Position numbers and translations under genes: made by a program
Source: Bremia lactucae
Taxonomy: Eukaryota > Oomycota > Peronosporomycetes > Peronosporales > Peronosporaceae
DNA: 38,451 bases
Assembly (NCBI RefSeq): GCF_004359215.1
Contig: NC_090615.1
Coordinates: forward strand, 4,963,320-5,001,770
Reading direction: 5' to 3'
The notes under the pieces: generated by a model
Seen by the model: only the letters and a program-made list of their open reading frames with translations
What the model was told of the DNA's origin: nothing
Databases searched by the model: none
Shown here: positions 1 through 14,310 of the stretch, in pieces
Layout of the letters: every line of letters starts with the position of its first letter
Numbering within the stretch: position 1 is the stretch's first letter

Positions 1-86
1 AATATTGAGGCTCATCCTCACGTACACACGCAGAGATGCGGGTCGTGGGAAGGATTTCAAGTGCTACCAAGTGTAGGCGGGCACGT

Positions 87-519
87 CGTAATGCGGTCAC
101 GCTCTACTTAGACACACACCCTACCATAGCGAGGAAGTGGTTTAACCTGCTTCTCTTGCGTGCAGTGAGGTAGTTGTGGTGGGCGCGTAAGCGACCTCAC
201 CCAACACACTAAGTACTCTGGTTCAGTGTCGTCACGGGAGCGGCAATCCGGCTCCTCGTGCGCACTTACCAAGTAGGAAGTAGTTTTCAGACTGATTATA
301 TTTAGTCGTATTAAATATAAATACCTATTTTTACCAATTAAAATGTCATCTCTATAGATAACACAATAGGTATTGCGAGCGTATCTTTCTAGACACATAC
401 ACAAGGGTTGGTCACAAATGTGAACCACACCCGAGTGCTGGGTCTAATTACTATTATTTAGTAATTGACCATCCGCTTAAGTACACCAAGTGTACATAAC
501 AGGGTTGGTCACAAATGTG
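87..519 (+). repeat. Decayed gypsy LTR fragment (type B) and flank at left edge
   Basis: Positions 87 to about 385 align by eye, in the same orientation, with 26,564-26,884. Shared blocks include CACACACCCTA, a block around 171-195 (GTGCAGTGAG), and the long block CCGGCTCCTCGTGCGCACTT followed by ACCAAGTAGGAAG. The second copy sits in front of a broken gag, so this is read as an LTR fragment. From 386 to 519 the alignment is lost, but the stretch carries two hairpins: GTACAC/GTGTAC at 481-495, and a stem with outer arms GGTC/GACC at 441-470. A 20-base motif starting GGGTTGGTCACA occurs at about 404 and again at about 502. No gene is seen here. Confidence 0.7.
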
Positions 520-723
520 AACTTTAGCTCGTTACAGCTGAAGGTGATGGATAGCAAGGCAGGAATGCACGGAATCAGCAAAAAGTTCAGATTTGCATTT
601 CTTTCGTGTCGTATACTGTGTAACAATAGGGCAACTTTAGCTCGTTACAGCTGAAGGTGATGGATAGCAAGGCAGGAATGCACGGAATCAGCAAAAAGTT
701 CAGATTTGCATTTCTTTCGTGTC
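520..723. repeat. 91-bp perfect direct duplication
   Basis: Bases 520-610 and 633-723 are identical over 91 bp and are separated by 22 bp. They begin AACTTTAGCTCG and end TTTCTTTCGTGTC. They lie just beyond the 3' end of the VPS13 gene. Complete identity points to a recent duplication. On the minus strand each copy is open for about 25 codons before a stop, which is too short to call a gene. Confidence 0.95.
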
Positions 724-889
724 TTGTGACAACAAAGGATGTATCCACTGCTCGCGGTAAATAACGGGATTTTCCGTCGGCTACTTAATGCGATTTTCTA
801 TATAAACCATCCGGGAATAGAATGGCCGTCTCGCGATCGGTACTAGCTTAGCGCGATGTGACAGAACTTTCTAGCGTAATAAAAATCTG

Positions 890-3800
890 TCAAGCACTGA
901 TCTCGTTGTCGTGATGGTCCGGTTTGTGAACAGACATCGTCTGCGCGGGCAAGCGAAAAACTGGATACCTTAACGGTATGCATGAGTGCTGGGGCCATCT
1001 TGTACTCATCTCCATCGAATTCGACCTTGCAAGTGAAGACAGAGGGTTAATTTGGTGTGACGTGCTCTTCTCCGTCGTAACAATGTTCATTTTTGTGAGG
1101 AAAGAACGATCCTGCTGCTGCAACATAGCACGAACAAACAGTACCTTTGTAACTGGCAGTACCACCACGTGCTTTTGCAAGATCATTCCACGCGGTTTAC
1201 TAGGAGTCCGTCGACAATTCATAGCCACGGTATGCGATCCAGTGGTGGCACTTGAATTCTTCCTCGCACCGCTTGCTGTAAGAAAATCATCTTCGATATA
1301 GTAAATATTTACAACCTGGTCGGTTAAAGTTCTTGTACAATCCACCAAGACAATTTCTTCGGCTAGTAGCTCCCACAAAACGTCATACTTGGTCGTTTGA
1401 GCCATGGGAGTGCCTCTCACACTCAGAAGCAAAATGCGCTTACGAGTGACCAAAAAGCACTGATGGGTGGCCTTCAGGTCGACATGACCCAAATATCCAT
1501 CTGATCGATAGCAGCCGCCACAAACTTTGCCCACTATCTCCTCGCCCAAAGACTCTACGTATGAGTAGATCTTGAGTCGTTTTGTTCGCAGATCGATATA
1601 ACGTGGCGGCCGGACACGTACGAGGAGAGCCTTCGTGTAAGGATCAATGGCATCGCGAAGTGTAGCCGCAGTTGTCGCTGTTGCTAAGGACAAACCAAGC
1701 AGCGGCTTAAGCATGACTCCCAATGCACCAGCTATAAGGCCAGGCAACACACCACGAGCTCCATTAACTTCGAACGAGTGAATTGGGGCCACCACAACAC
1801 CTGAAATCCCTTGCACAATCCCTTGGAAGATATGCCGCGTGGCCGGATAACCCGTGTAGTCGTCCAGCTTTAGACAAGCCTCGGAAAGACCGAGCGAAAA
1901 CGCCGTCAAAATGCGTGTATTGAAGTCCAGAAAGGTGTAAACTGATCCACGCAGAAGAGAAAGTGAGCCCCGACCAACCCCGTAAGCAAATGCCTTTGGG
2001 CTTCGCTGCGAAAGTCCATGCGCTGGCTCCGAGATCAAATCTTGGAATCCATTACGCATATTTTTCCATGCGATCATAGGATTGCCCAGTACATCAACGC
2101 TTCCAAGGATGACATAGGCCTGGCGAAGCGCCTCACTTTGATAATGAGATACAAGCCGCATTGCCAACGCATCAGGCTGAACAAATGTGTTGTGAATGTG
2201 CAGAGGTTTTAAATGAAACGGTGCATTGGCAATTTTAGTCAGACTGGTTCCAATAGCATTTAAAATCAGACGAAGCGGGCCAACGGTGATCACTGAAGAT
2301 TCCTGCGACGACGACGAATCGTTCAATGCTGCTGCATAGGATGGAAGAGGAGACAAATGGCTCTCTGTAATGGCGTTTACACCGTCGCCAAACGAGAAAC
2401 TGACCGTAGCGCGGATTGGATCGATTTGGAATTCTTCGAAATAAAGCTTCATCTGCTCGTCCTTCGCAGAAATTGCTTCAAAATTGCCGACTATGGCTGG
2501 GCTGTAGCGCTGGATGTCATTATCCACAAGGGCGTGCTGATTCTGAATCTGCCGCTGGTAGCTATTTCCAAGAAATGTTGCTTTCGTTGGTGTTGTCATT
2601 GCAGTAGTCTGCTCCGAAAAAAATATGCCTTCTTTTTGGGCTGCATCAAGCACCTTCACTGGAATTTCTAGACTCTCATTTAAGGCCTTAAGCAAAATCT
2701 GGCTGTGTGCAGCTCTAGTGACTTTGACGTTGTTACTGTCACCATAATCAGTCAATTTCTTTTTAGTCGTCGCAACGTTTATGCTTGTGCTGCGGTAGAT
2801 TTTGGAATGCATCAAAAGTGGAAGTATCTGATACAACAAAGCACCGTCCACGCGAATATGCACAGGCAAAACACTGACACTGAAATGCCGTATAAAATTG
2901 ATGCCAGCATACTCGTCGTGCTTCACGAGGCCCATCTGCAGCACAGGAATTACCACAGCATGCCCATTGACAATCTGGGAGCTTCCAGTTGATTTTGAAA
3001 AGCGAAGGAGCACCGGATATAAAGTCCTCTGCAACTGGTTGTCGACTTGGATGTCGTTCACCTCAAGGCAGCACGCAACAATTTGTGGCCGAGTTTCACG
3101 TTCGAGCTGCGATGATGACGCAGCACTTCCGGCAATTGATGCTTCGTTATTATGCACATCACTTTTTGAAAAGAAAACCTCTAATGCAATACCAGATGCT
3201 GATATGTAAATCAATTCCTTAGGCGTACTGTCAACAATCGAAATACCGATGCCTTTCAAATGCAATGCTGCTTGCACTGTAGGATTAACCACAAATTTTC
3301 CAAGAAACTGCAAAGCATTGCCATCGCTTTTCGGGACTTCCTTACTAGAAATTTGGGTGTTGGTTTGCACATACCTCTGTCCACGTAACCTCGTATCAGT
3401 AAAACGTAGCACGCGGGTTGGACCATCCGTGGCAATCTCGATGCCCAGAGTGCCGCCGAGTGCATCAGGATGACGCTGAATTTTGTCTAAATTAAAGCTG
3501 CCAATGCGCAAAGGTCGGCTATTATCGCCAGCAGCCGACGGAAGTATGTCCACGACTAGCAATTGTTCTTCAGTGGGTTCATCCCACGCATAATCTAAGC
3601 TGTGGTGTGGCAAAAGAACCTCACTACGGCGAACGCGATGTTGATGCGTGCGCAGCGTTTCTAAAGAATAATTTTCAACTCGATACGGTGGCATAGCCAT
3701 ACGTTCTTCTCGAAAGTAAACACACACGCTCGGTGAATCCAACTTGAGGATAACGCGAACGAGTCTGCTTTCCCGCGTGGTCTCATGACGCAAACGGACC

Positions 3801-6800
3801 ACATACTCACCAGAATCAACTAAAGGTACCGCACCACTCCAAGACCAACCAATTTCTGTAAAGCGACAACGCATCTTGCGTGTCTTTGAAAATTGAAGTG
3901 TCCAATGAAAATCAGCAAATCCTCCGGCTTCCAAATGGACAACAGAATTTACTGACGACATTGCTCGAGGATCCGGCATTGCGCTATTAGCATGTAGAAT
4001 ATCATTCTTTATCGGTGCCATTACTTTGGACGATGAATGACACACTTCAACTGCATAGGTCATGGTGTTGACAAGTATAAATCGTGGTGTCAGCATAATA
4101 ACCTTAGTCCGTGAGTATTGGCCACTCGCAGGAGTAATTGAGTACCCTATGCAATATTTTCGATTTGCTTCAAAGTCAACCGCTTCAATTTCACCAATAG
4201 TGCCCGCTTGGTCCAACAAAAATGAATTGGACCATTTCCGTTGCTCATTCTTCTTTCTTAGATCCAAAGCCGCGAGGTCTTTATCGTTGCTGACTCGCAA
4301 ACGAATGCAACCACGATTTCTGTTGTAATTGGAGTGACATACTTGCAAAACTTCTAATTGCCCTAGGCTACGCGGATCAGTATTGTCCCTCTTTGGAAGA
4401 AGGTCAAGCAAACCCTTCAAAGGAGGTATACTTGGTAAAAGTTGCAGGTGGCGCCTCTTATGCTCACTCACACGCCGATCAAAACTGACAGTCGGAACAG
4501 GAGAGACGCATGGTTGCGCATAATTTAGATTTTCATCGGTTAGCTCATTGCCGTCGATTGAAATTGGGTACAGTAGATGAGGATTACGATGCCGCCGAGC
4601 TGACCTTGCACCGTGACCCTCTTGCAATAATAGCTCATCACGATCCAAACGTTTCTGTCCTGCAAGCAGACTAAAGACAAGAAAAGAGCACAGTATAGTT
4701 AAACCCAAGATTGCATACCATGAAGTATGCTCATACGCACGAGGTAGAGTGCTCGCGACCCATTCGCTCTTTCTCAAATTCGAATTCTAATTTAAGGCCC
4801 GTCAAATTTACAATCCAATATGGGACATGGAGGAAAATCTCTCGACACGGACCCTTACTAATTCGAATCTCTGCGGTGATATAAAGGTGTGCGTCGCTCA
4901 CAAGGTCTTTCATCTTTATTTGGACTAACTCGCCTGTATCTTTACTCAGCTGTAGCATCTCGCTCCAATTATATCCTTTCATGCGTATGCTCAATTCAAG
5001 CGGCGTTTCCTCACCAGACAAATGCCAGATAAGCGAATCAGCAACGTTGATGGTCCCTCGTTCTCGCAAACGCTGCTCAGAAACCTCCCATCCAATTTTT
5101 CCTACGTTACTCAGCGATTCCGAGTTCGTTGCAGGAGACCAATCACACGGAGTTGCCATACAGAAGTCCAGTGATCCCGCAGTAAGATTATGTACAATCA
5201 GTGGCGGATGAAAAGAAAGAGTTCGGTAGTACGATGTACTACTAGCACTTGTGAGGCAACTATTTATCATGAACGGACGCACTGGTCGGTCACTATACAG
5301 TCGTTGAAATTTGATTGTGCACTGCGCTTGACCATAGTCGTCAGTATCCCTTAACTCTGTCCGAGCAGAAGCGCTACTCCGATCGAAGAGTGGAAGAGGC
5401 ACTCGTTCTTTGGCATATGCCTTCGGTGGCATATTGCTAAAAGGATCGCCTTCAGTAACGCTTACATTGATCTCTGGAGGACGCACCATCACATAGCCTT
5501 CTCCAGAAGATGCAATATGCACTGGAATGGGAACAATCGAAGAAGCCTTAACAATCTTTTTCCACACGGAGATCATAGGCACTTGCGATTCATATTCCGC
5601 TTCTTTCTCATTAAGCGTCCGCGAGATCGAATTACTTCGATAAGAAAAGAATTCGACTTCTAAGTCGGATGACGTTTGATTTTCTAATACTAAAGTTGAG
5701 CGAACTATAAAATATTTGCATCCGCGCTCCACAAGCACGTCTATAATGCACTCACACTTTCTCGGATGATAACCTGTAATGTCCGCCTCAAAATCCTCCA
5801 AAGCATACAATCGCGAATCGACTTGATCAACTGGAATCGGAGCTCTACTCTGCCATTTTCTTAAGACAGTTGACAGATTGTGATCTGTAGATTCTTCTTC
5901 GACAGCGATATAAAGATGTCGGCTTCGAAAGCTCGCATCGCGTCGACGCATGTCATTTTTGTGTCGTGTGTCGCCATCGGCCAGCACTTTATTAAAGCTT
6001 AGAGCTTTCTCTTCACCAGGAGCGAGATATTGCTCGTTGCTAGACGCCCTCCGATATCGCAAATGCATTCCGGTGTTATTTCGAATCCAGTACGTAGAAA
6101 ACTCAGCCATCTCGCGCGATCCATCACTAGCATTGGCAATCCATTGCCATGCTCGTTCTGCAGCAACCAAATTTGCAATTAGTGCGTCTGTCATATTAAA
6201 TTGTAGAAAGACATCTGACGAAACGTTCAGTATCCAGGGAGAAACTTTAGCCTGCTTGTTCTCGTCCAAATGACGAAAGTGTGTGTGAGAAAGCGTAGCC
6301 ATTACACTCCAAGGTTCTAAAAGCGGCTCCATTGTCACAAGACGCAAGTTTTGGTACATTGCTTCTGCTTTACAGCTTCCAGCAGCTTCTAGCATCAAAT
6401 TTGATTTCGCCCTAACAGAAAAATTTATATCTGCCAACTCGAACTCAAAAACTGGCGATGCCTGATCAGCGATGTTGTTGATCAAACGAAATTGAGCACC
6501 TTTCATTAATGTCCGCAAATGTAAATCATAATGGACAGCTGCCACATTTTCTTGGCCATCTATTTGAGTAATTCTCAATCCGCTACCGCCAACGTTGTCC
6601 TCGTACTCAAGAAATTTGCCAGAAGTTTCCGAAATGTTTGGCAAGTCAGATTTAGCTGCTGCTTCTCGCCGAGCGAAAAAACTGCTGCGAGTATTCTCCT
6701 CCGCGCAAGCGAAACTGTTTAAGCTTGCAAAAATCGTTAAGAGTAGCGGTAAATCCCGGTAGGCGACATGCGAAATTATTTGGTCCAGACGCACAAAACT

Positions 6801-9800
6801 TTCACAGAAAATCCATTCTCGCCACTCTGACGGAACTTCTCGAAAAAATATCTCGGGCAACTTTACCTTCGTATCGTCATTTTTAGCGACAGAAATTGCA
6901 TTTATCACAGACTCGGCTTTTGATTTTTCTTCGCCTCTCGCCATTCTCTCATCATGAACGTCCAGTTCTCTACTGTTTAAGCTACTGACGTCGCCTGTAC
7001 CGCCAGCATTATCCGTCACCATTATTAAAGGTCGAAAGCATTCGCGCAGTTCAAAATGAATATCAAGTTCAAAATCCTCTACAAGTGTCTGCATAGAGCG
7101 GAATAAAATTTGTTGGTCTATATTGCTGGTATCTGATGAAGCAACCATTACTTTCACTTTGCTCAACTCAACCGACGCAGTGACTGAATCACTTCGATTC
7201 ACAAAAGTGGACGATTTAGCTTCATCAAGCGTGCTATTATATTTAGCGACTAAGTCGGCTGAAAGCATGCATCCACACATGTCTGCTTTGCGATCAGTGG
7301 ATACTATCCATATCTGCATGTTCAGCATTCGAGCATCTATAGTCCATTGGGGAAATACAAGCTGTTTTCTGCAGTCAGATTTGCGTTTTAGCGTTAAATA
7401 TGTGTCCGAAGCCACAGGCTGTGCGTTTTCAAAGTTATCTGCAGTGTCACGTGACATTGCGCCATCGGTGACACGATCATCAATTGCAGTAGCCGCACCA
7501 ATACGCTGCAGAGGAGACATTACTGCTGAGTGACCAACGACAAAATCACCAATTGATGAAATAGACGATTCATTTTTTCGGAGAGAATATATTGCAAAGC
7601 GCTCATCTGTGCGATCGCCTTCAGTGTCAGAATTAACGAGATTTGTTCGCTCGTCTCTAAGACATCTTGTAGCTAATTGCTCGACTTGCTGCAGCTTTAA
7701 CTCTCTCTCATTTTTGAATACCGCTAAATACACATCAAGTAGGAAGTGTTCCAATCGAAGAAGAGTCCGAGGAAGTAAAATAAGGCGCACTGAAGTAATT
7801 GACAATTCTAGTGAGTTCATTGTCAACACAGATTCAGTTCCATTAGTGTCGCCTCGCTTGCTTTGAAAATGCCCTCTCAATTGCAATGCGGAGCTATCCT
7901 GTGCTGAATAAAAGAGCCCAGATTGAGCATTTTCTTCAGAAGTAGACAAGCTTTGTAATTCACTGCATGTATTAGAGCGCTCAAGAGCTTTACCAGGAAC
8001 TAGCCCAACCAATTGAGTAATATGTTTCTACAATTGAACAACACTTTTAGTAATAGAAGAGCGTAACATTTATAAGCTTATTAAGCACGTACATTGGAAT
8101 CAGCAATTCTGTCGCGGACGATAGCTTCTTGTAAAGAAAAGTTGCATTGAAGATTATGCTTGCTGTCATCTATCAGAGATTCAGACAAATTTAAGTTTAT
8201 ATTTGCCTCCAGAGCAATTAAAGCTAGCTCGCCGATGACACAATCGAATCCATTATCGGGTGAAAAATTGCTTTGATCATGATCGGTTTGTACATTAATC
8301 GCTCCGCTATGACTTTCACGTGAAGATTTTTCGTCAGAATTGTCGAGCACACTATTCATCATTGTTTCCAATTGTTGAATTGCCTTAGAATTAGAAGCTA
8401 GTGCAACTTTCACTTCTTCAAGGAAAAAATGAATCGTCACTCGATCCCATTTTGCCATTTTGTCCACTGTAGCTGGAAAGGGAGCATCAACTTCATCCTT
8501 TTCCTCATACGAGGAATCAATGAGACAATTAGAATCTATAACTAAAGGACCCTTGTACGTCTTAATCCGCTGTTGTACTTCTCTGCCAATTTCAACCACG
8601 GGGTTAATACATTTGTAAAGGACTTCATGAGCCAAACATACAGTTGTATCGCTAACATTGAAGCAAACAGGTTTTATCTTTAGATCCAACACAATCTCTG
8701 CCGAAGTTCGATTGTTTTTTTCATTGCGAAGATCAATGTTTACTGCTAGCGCAGGTATACGACACTGCATGTGAACGCCCGAGGGTTCAAGAAGTACAAT
8801 AGAGTCCGTTAAAGACACAATTTGCAAATTTCCAATTGCTAGATCGACTTGATATGGAGCGCACGAAAGCGCTTTTAGAATAGCGTTCGGTTCTTCACGC
8901 CGCAGGATTAAATTTATCTTTCCAAAATCTAAAAGGATGCCTCGGGAGGGCTGGCATTGAAGCGATATTTTCTTTCTTTGTAGACAATTCGCAGGAAAAA
9001 GAATTGACGGGTGACACAGCGTGATGTCCACGTCGAAGCTGTCAAGAATTCGTACGAAAATTAAGATGTTTTCGTCTTGATTTGTCGGAGCATTTTTTGC
9101 ATCGCTTGGAATATTATGATTGCCCCCGCCACCAATACAACGTGAATATGCAGGTGAGCTTGATGTTTCAGAATTAAGTTTCCTAGCTTTCATATTTGGC
9201 ATCTCGACTGCATCAAAATACGGAGTTGAACTTTCCGGCAATTTTTCCGAAGAAGACCTCTGATAATCAGAGTGCAATGAAGCCGACATATCCTGGTGTA
9301 ATTCTACAGAAGTTTCACTTGAATCAATACGCTTAACTAGACAGTGAGCTCGCAGTGGCCCATTTACAAAATAATCTGACATTTTTCTCAAGAATTCGGG
9401 CTGAGCTAGCAGACGAACAGGCTGCAATGACAAGCAAAGACTCGATTTCGCTTGCGTTTCCGACTTCACAGTTGATGTAGTCTTCGTGTCATTTTTTGCA
9501 AAAAAATGGCACTTGACGCTTAAAATGTATGCATTGTCCTTCGAAAACATTGCGGATGTGTCTAATCCAAAAATGTCGACGTAGTCGAAATGCTGATCGT
9601 CAAATTTGAGGCCGCTAGTTCCAATGACATTATCTGCAATCGTATTTTCTTTTGAAGATAGGCCAAACACCTTCACATCGCCCAGCGAGCCAGACACATT
9701 AATCTTGCCATTTGTGTCAGTGCCAACACAAATCTGGGAATTAAGAAGCGCAACAGAGGCCAAAGACTCTTCGCGATCGTAAAAGCAAATTGAAACAGAA

Positions 9801-12800
9801 TGCAGTCGCACATCCAGCTTCAGCGCGACAGGATGCATTCTGGTCTTATTGCCCAGAGTAGATGAGTCCACTTCACCCGGGGCCTGCCCGAACATGCTTT
9901 TTCTTGCTCGCTCCAGGTCTGCACGAACAGACTCGGTAAGAATCACTGGTATCGAGTATTCGTGTTTTATACTAGGAGTGAGCTCTAGCGGGGGCGGAAG
10001 GCCATCATCAGTGTCGGCTATCAATACGCTGCTATCACCACAATCTCGCATTGAAGCAATCAACGAAAGCTCAGAAGACGATTTCTCAAGGAGCTCCAGT
10101 AGTGAGCAGACATATGACTGGTCAAAGACAAATTGTACAGTGCCAATATGAATTTTGACTTCACGCAGCACCTCATAACCACTCTCTTGGTCATTGATAG
10201 AGCAATATCCAAGCTCGAGCAACTTCGCAGGTGCTGCAAGCACTCTTGTTCCTGAACCATCACTACTTTTACGGTTACCACTATTAAAATAAGCAATTTG
10301 TTCTTGCTGCCTAGCTGGTACCTTACTTTGAAAGCGGTAGATGTAAGACTCCCCGCAACGAGCTGTTGGTGTTTTTCTTGAAAATGGAGCGGCAATTGTC
10401 GGACAAGAAAACATCAGATACTGCTTTGATCGGTCACCGGCATCGGATAAGTCTACAACTTCAAGAGATACCAAGCTTACGTTCATTTGAGTTGACAAGG
10501 TTTTTTGACCAATTCTTATTCGTAAGCCTTGCAGCTTTACGATAATTGTGCCTTCTTTAAAATGGTCTTCACTAAATTCACTTGCATCATAGCGATAGGA
10601 AGCTTGCGATGGCACTGTAGAAATTCGAGGCTTTTTAAGCTGCACCGCTATAACAGGAATAGTGAAGGAGCATACTACCAATTTTCGATCTAAGCGATTC
10701 AAATATCCATTGGAAGCGTACATTCGAGGTCTTTTCCGAATATTTGACTTACGTGATGAAATGCTATCAATGCCTGATTCGGCCGTTGTCGTGTCAATAA
10801 GATCAGATACAGTAAGGCGAGGCCCCTGTTGGTCTCCATCGTTGCTTAATTGCATATTGCCATGATCCTGGTTGCCATTCGTGATACTGAACCAAGAGTC
10901 ATCACTCTCAGCACTCGAGTCCTCATCGAAATCCTCTGCTATATTTGAGCCCTCGACAACATTTGATGATGCCCCTTGTACAGTTTGTGGGGCGGTTTCA
11001 CTACTATTTAAAAAAAATCGATTCAAAGCCGACATGCTAAAGGGATTTTCTTTTCTCAATCCATCGTCGGTCATATTCTGCACACAATCAACATCTGCAA
11101 ATGCGACTTCTGCTGGATAATTATCGCCATTTTCAGATTTACGCGAATACTTCAGTGCATTGGCGTTCGCTAAGCTGAATCGATCAGCTAATGCCACCAA
11201 TTGGCGATACTTTTCATGCGATAAATTAAATGTTAATGCGGGTAAATCTGCGTGAATGTAAAATCGAGTAAGAGTTGCGTCTAGAGATAATGTTGACATA
11301 CGAATGATCACGTTGATGTTGAAGCGCTCAACCAGCTCGTACTCTTGTTCCTCATTATAAACATCTGCTATGTATGCTGGAAGTGAAGCAGAAAATTTAC
11401 TCGATCCGTTAAATCCAGCACCATGCTTCTGTCTATAATTCTTATGAACATAAGGAATTAACATAACGTGAATGTTTGCCACCGACAAGCTAAATCTGTC
11501 GTAAAATCCCTCCTTCCAGCGAAAAGTGTCCTCTCCTTTCTCTGTTTCATCATACATTTGTTCGACAAATGACGCATTTGTATTTGGCTGTAGTTTAATC
11601 GAGCTAGCTTCAGCTGTTTCACTCGGAAAAGGACGACTTGTCCAATTCATACCCATTCGCTGTTTGTCTGACTGTCTGAGGCGATCAGTACAAAAAGTTA
11701 TGCGTCCTAGATCCACCACGAGACGAGCACAGTAAAAGTCGGTGTCATTTTCCGGAATTACGATGACTGGCGCTTGAATACGGAGGTCTACAACAACTGC
11801 GATCCGGTTTTCCATCACATAATTTAATTTAGCTTCGGTACGAGACTTCAAATTTACAATGCTATTAAATGATGCGACTTCAAGTTCTTCCCACAGCCCC
11901 AAATTTGCAGGAGTGTCCAAAAAAATTCCCAAGCGGTCCCAACATCGTGCTGTTGGTGACCAAATAATTTCCAAGGGCTCCATATAAACAAACAAAGACG
12001 CGCCTGCGCTATAATTAGCCGGATTAATTTCAAAACTCATAAGGAAGACAGCGCCAGAAAGCTTGCTAACGTTAACGTCATCTCCGTCGCCAGAAGGATA
12101 CATACTTGGCTTTCTACAAAGCAGACGGGAAAATGTTGCGCTTTCTGCGCATTCATCATACGCCTCAATTGATTGCAACGACATATCGATAGTTACTGTT
12201 TCGGCTTTTGCCACTGCAGCCACTTGAAGTTGCGAAAATGTTCCAAGCAGAAAATCGGTGGGTGCATATTTCTGTCCATAGTTTCGATTATCGCGAATAA
12301 GCATCCTATTTGTTTCTGGATCACTTGCCAGCGCGAGCGATCCTCGATGCAATGTCACTGTCACTCGATATAGCTGGCTGAGTTCCGTACTAGAGAAACT
12401 ATCCGAAAACTCATCTTGTCCACCTAAATCATGATGTTTATGCACACGTTTTTTTGAACGCCGCGAAGGCTCTTCTAAAATCTTGTAAAGTTCTCGAAGT
12501 TCCACCTCAGGAATAATTTGATGGGCTCTTTGCCTTGATTCCTCGTCTGCAACAGACGTAGCTAATTTCGACGTCCAGCCAAATACCCACGCCCCCCAGG
12601 ATCGGTACTGGACTTCGACGGGCCCATTCGACTCTGCAGCGTCCGTTTCCAAAGAATCGGTCTCAGAAAATTCTTGCGATTTGTGCATTGGAGGAGTTGG
12701 CAGACGACGTCGAACACGAGTAGCACTCGAAGCCTGGAACGTTCGAGCTTCAATGTCAGCCAAGTAGCGAAACAACAGTAAATCTTCGACACTCCAACGA

Positions 12801-14158
12801 CGTTCTATAACTTCCAGCTCTCGGTCGATCTCTAGAGTTGAAAGTTCTGACAGGTTCGAGTAAGTGAACGAGGAAACGTCATTATTCGTCGCGCTTCCAT
12901 GTTCACCAGTATCAACATCATTGTCGTCACTGTCATAAAATGTATAATCCACGTTTAAAAGCTCCAAAAGCTGGCGTGATTTGTGATGCCATAATTTAAT
13001 GTAACGTTTTCGATCTTCACGCCTTTCCTTAATATAATCCCAAGTCCATTGTCGCCTTTTCGTTTTTATATCTCTCATTACTGAATCTATCGCATAATTC
13101 CACCATTCTAAAGGTTCACTTAATACCGCCACCTGCGGCCTGAACTTGCGATAACGCTGGTACTTGATGTAAGAATTCAGACTCTGTATCGCAGACGCCA
13201 GGTATAACAAATCGCAATACTGTGACTCTTCTAGACGAAGAGCTACCTCGGAAATGTTCACATCAATCTCAAATTTTGGCATATTTGCGTCAAGGACATC
13301 GCGATTTATGATCAGCCTCGTATTGGCATCGACGGGTTTCAAGATAAAATGAGGCTGCTGCTGAGTTGGGTAGAACTGCATATGATGATGGTACCGATCA
13401 TCGAATCGCTTTGGAATCGCCCGGTTGAACGCAGTGCAGAATTCTTCTACCGTGCATTGTTCTAAGTCAGCCTGGTTTTCACGTTGCAATGTACAATCTG
13501 GATTGCAATACACGCTCATGTGATTGAGCTCGACGTTCTTAAAAATGCGAGGCTCGTTGCTCTTAGATGTATTTACAAACGATGGCTGCCAGTTGGAGTT
13601 AGTCGACTGTACATGAACCGATTCAATCGTAAGCCCCAAAGCAAATGAATGGTCTCCCGCGCTGTGGTCCTCCACGCGAATATGGATCCGGCGAATGTGT
13701 AGCTCCAAATTGTCAATAATCTTATTGATTAGTCTGGCTGCGTATCCATCATTGCTTTCCCTTGTACTTGCTTCGTTGGCCACTTGCTCTTGGTGCTTAG
13801 CTTGTAAGTATAGCTGCTCCAACAGCTTCTTCTTGACTGTAAACTCGTCTATCTGACGCATAGCAGCATCGATATCCTCCTCTGTGCGTAAAAGAAGGTA
13901 GACATCGTCTACAGTAGCCAGCAAGGATTCAGATTGAAGTCGATTCCATGGGATCTTTAGCTCGACGGAGCCCACAAGCCCACGCACAAGCTTAAAAGCG
14001 GGAAGCTCCGCCAATAGATCGGGCTTTAACTCTAACTCTTTCAGCACAACGTAGCCTGACCATACAGCCACATTAATTTTGTCACTGCTAAAGCACTTCG
14101 GCTCGATATAATTTCCTAGTGCACTCGTTAACAGCCTCGTTACCAGTGTCTCGAACAT
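890..14158 (-). CDS. VPS13: VPS13-family bridge-like lipid transfer protein
   Basis: Giant chorein protein of about 4,377 aa. VPS13 proteins sit at membrane contact sites and move phospholipids through a long hydrophobic groove. I read three exons: 14158-8093, 8027-4741 and 4670-890, with introns of 65 nt (8028-8092) and 70 nt (4671-4740, GTGCGT to TCTTTAG). Phases match at both joins. The N-terminal chorein domain is clear: MFETLVTRLL at the start, then a stretch ending in KIPWNRL and VYLLL. VAB/SHR-BD-type repeats (for example WIRNNTG) lie around residues 2660-3500. The VPS13_C/ATG2_C region is around 3920-4155 (VDVLGNP, GIVQGISGVV), followed by a PH-like tail. I chose the second ATG because VPS13 proteins normally begin MFE; an in-frame ATG at 14191 would add 11 residues. 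The gene diverges from striatin. The exact donor at 4741 is the least certain join. Confidence 0.95.
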
Positions 14159-14310
14159 GACGAGCAGAAATGCGGAGTGATTGTGGTACATTTTGGGGTG
14201 CGGTGAAAGTGATAGTCCACTTCAAGTTGTAGAGGTTTTGAGGTTACACATAATAATATGGTACAAGTCGGCGAGCAACGGGGAGACAAAACGTCCTTTA
14301 GCCGAGGAGC
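14159..14310. promoter_or_regulatory. Shared divergent promoter region of VPS13 and striatin
   Basis: Only about 150 bp separate the two divergent start codons, so both promoters and 5' leaders must lie here or overlap the coding ends. I see no clear TATA box or oomycete initiator consensus. The call rests on gene layout alone. Confidence 0.6.

Noticed and set aside
978..4328. Many plus-strand open frames within VPS13
   Set aside because: They are antisense shadows of a clearly coding minus-strand gene and have no recognisable domains.
4671..4777. Hydrophobic stretch resembling a transmembrane helix at the start of the 3.9-kb VPS13 frame
   Set aside because: It is translation of the 70-nt intron and of the overlapping frame of exon 2; it disappears in the spliced protein.
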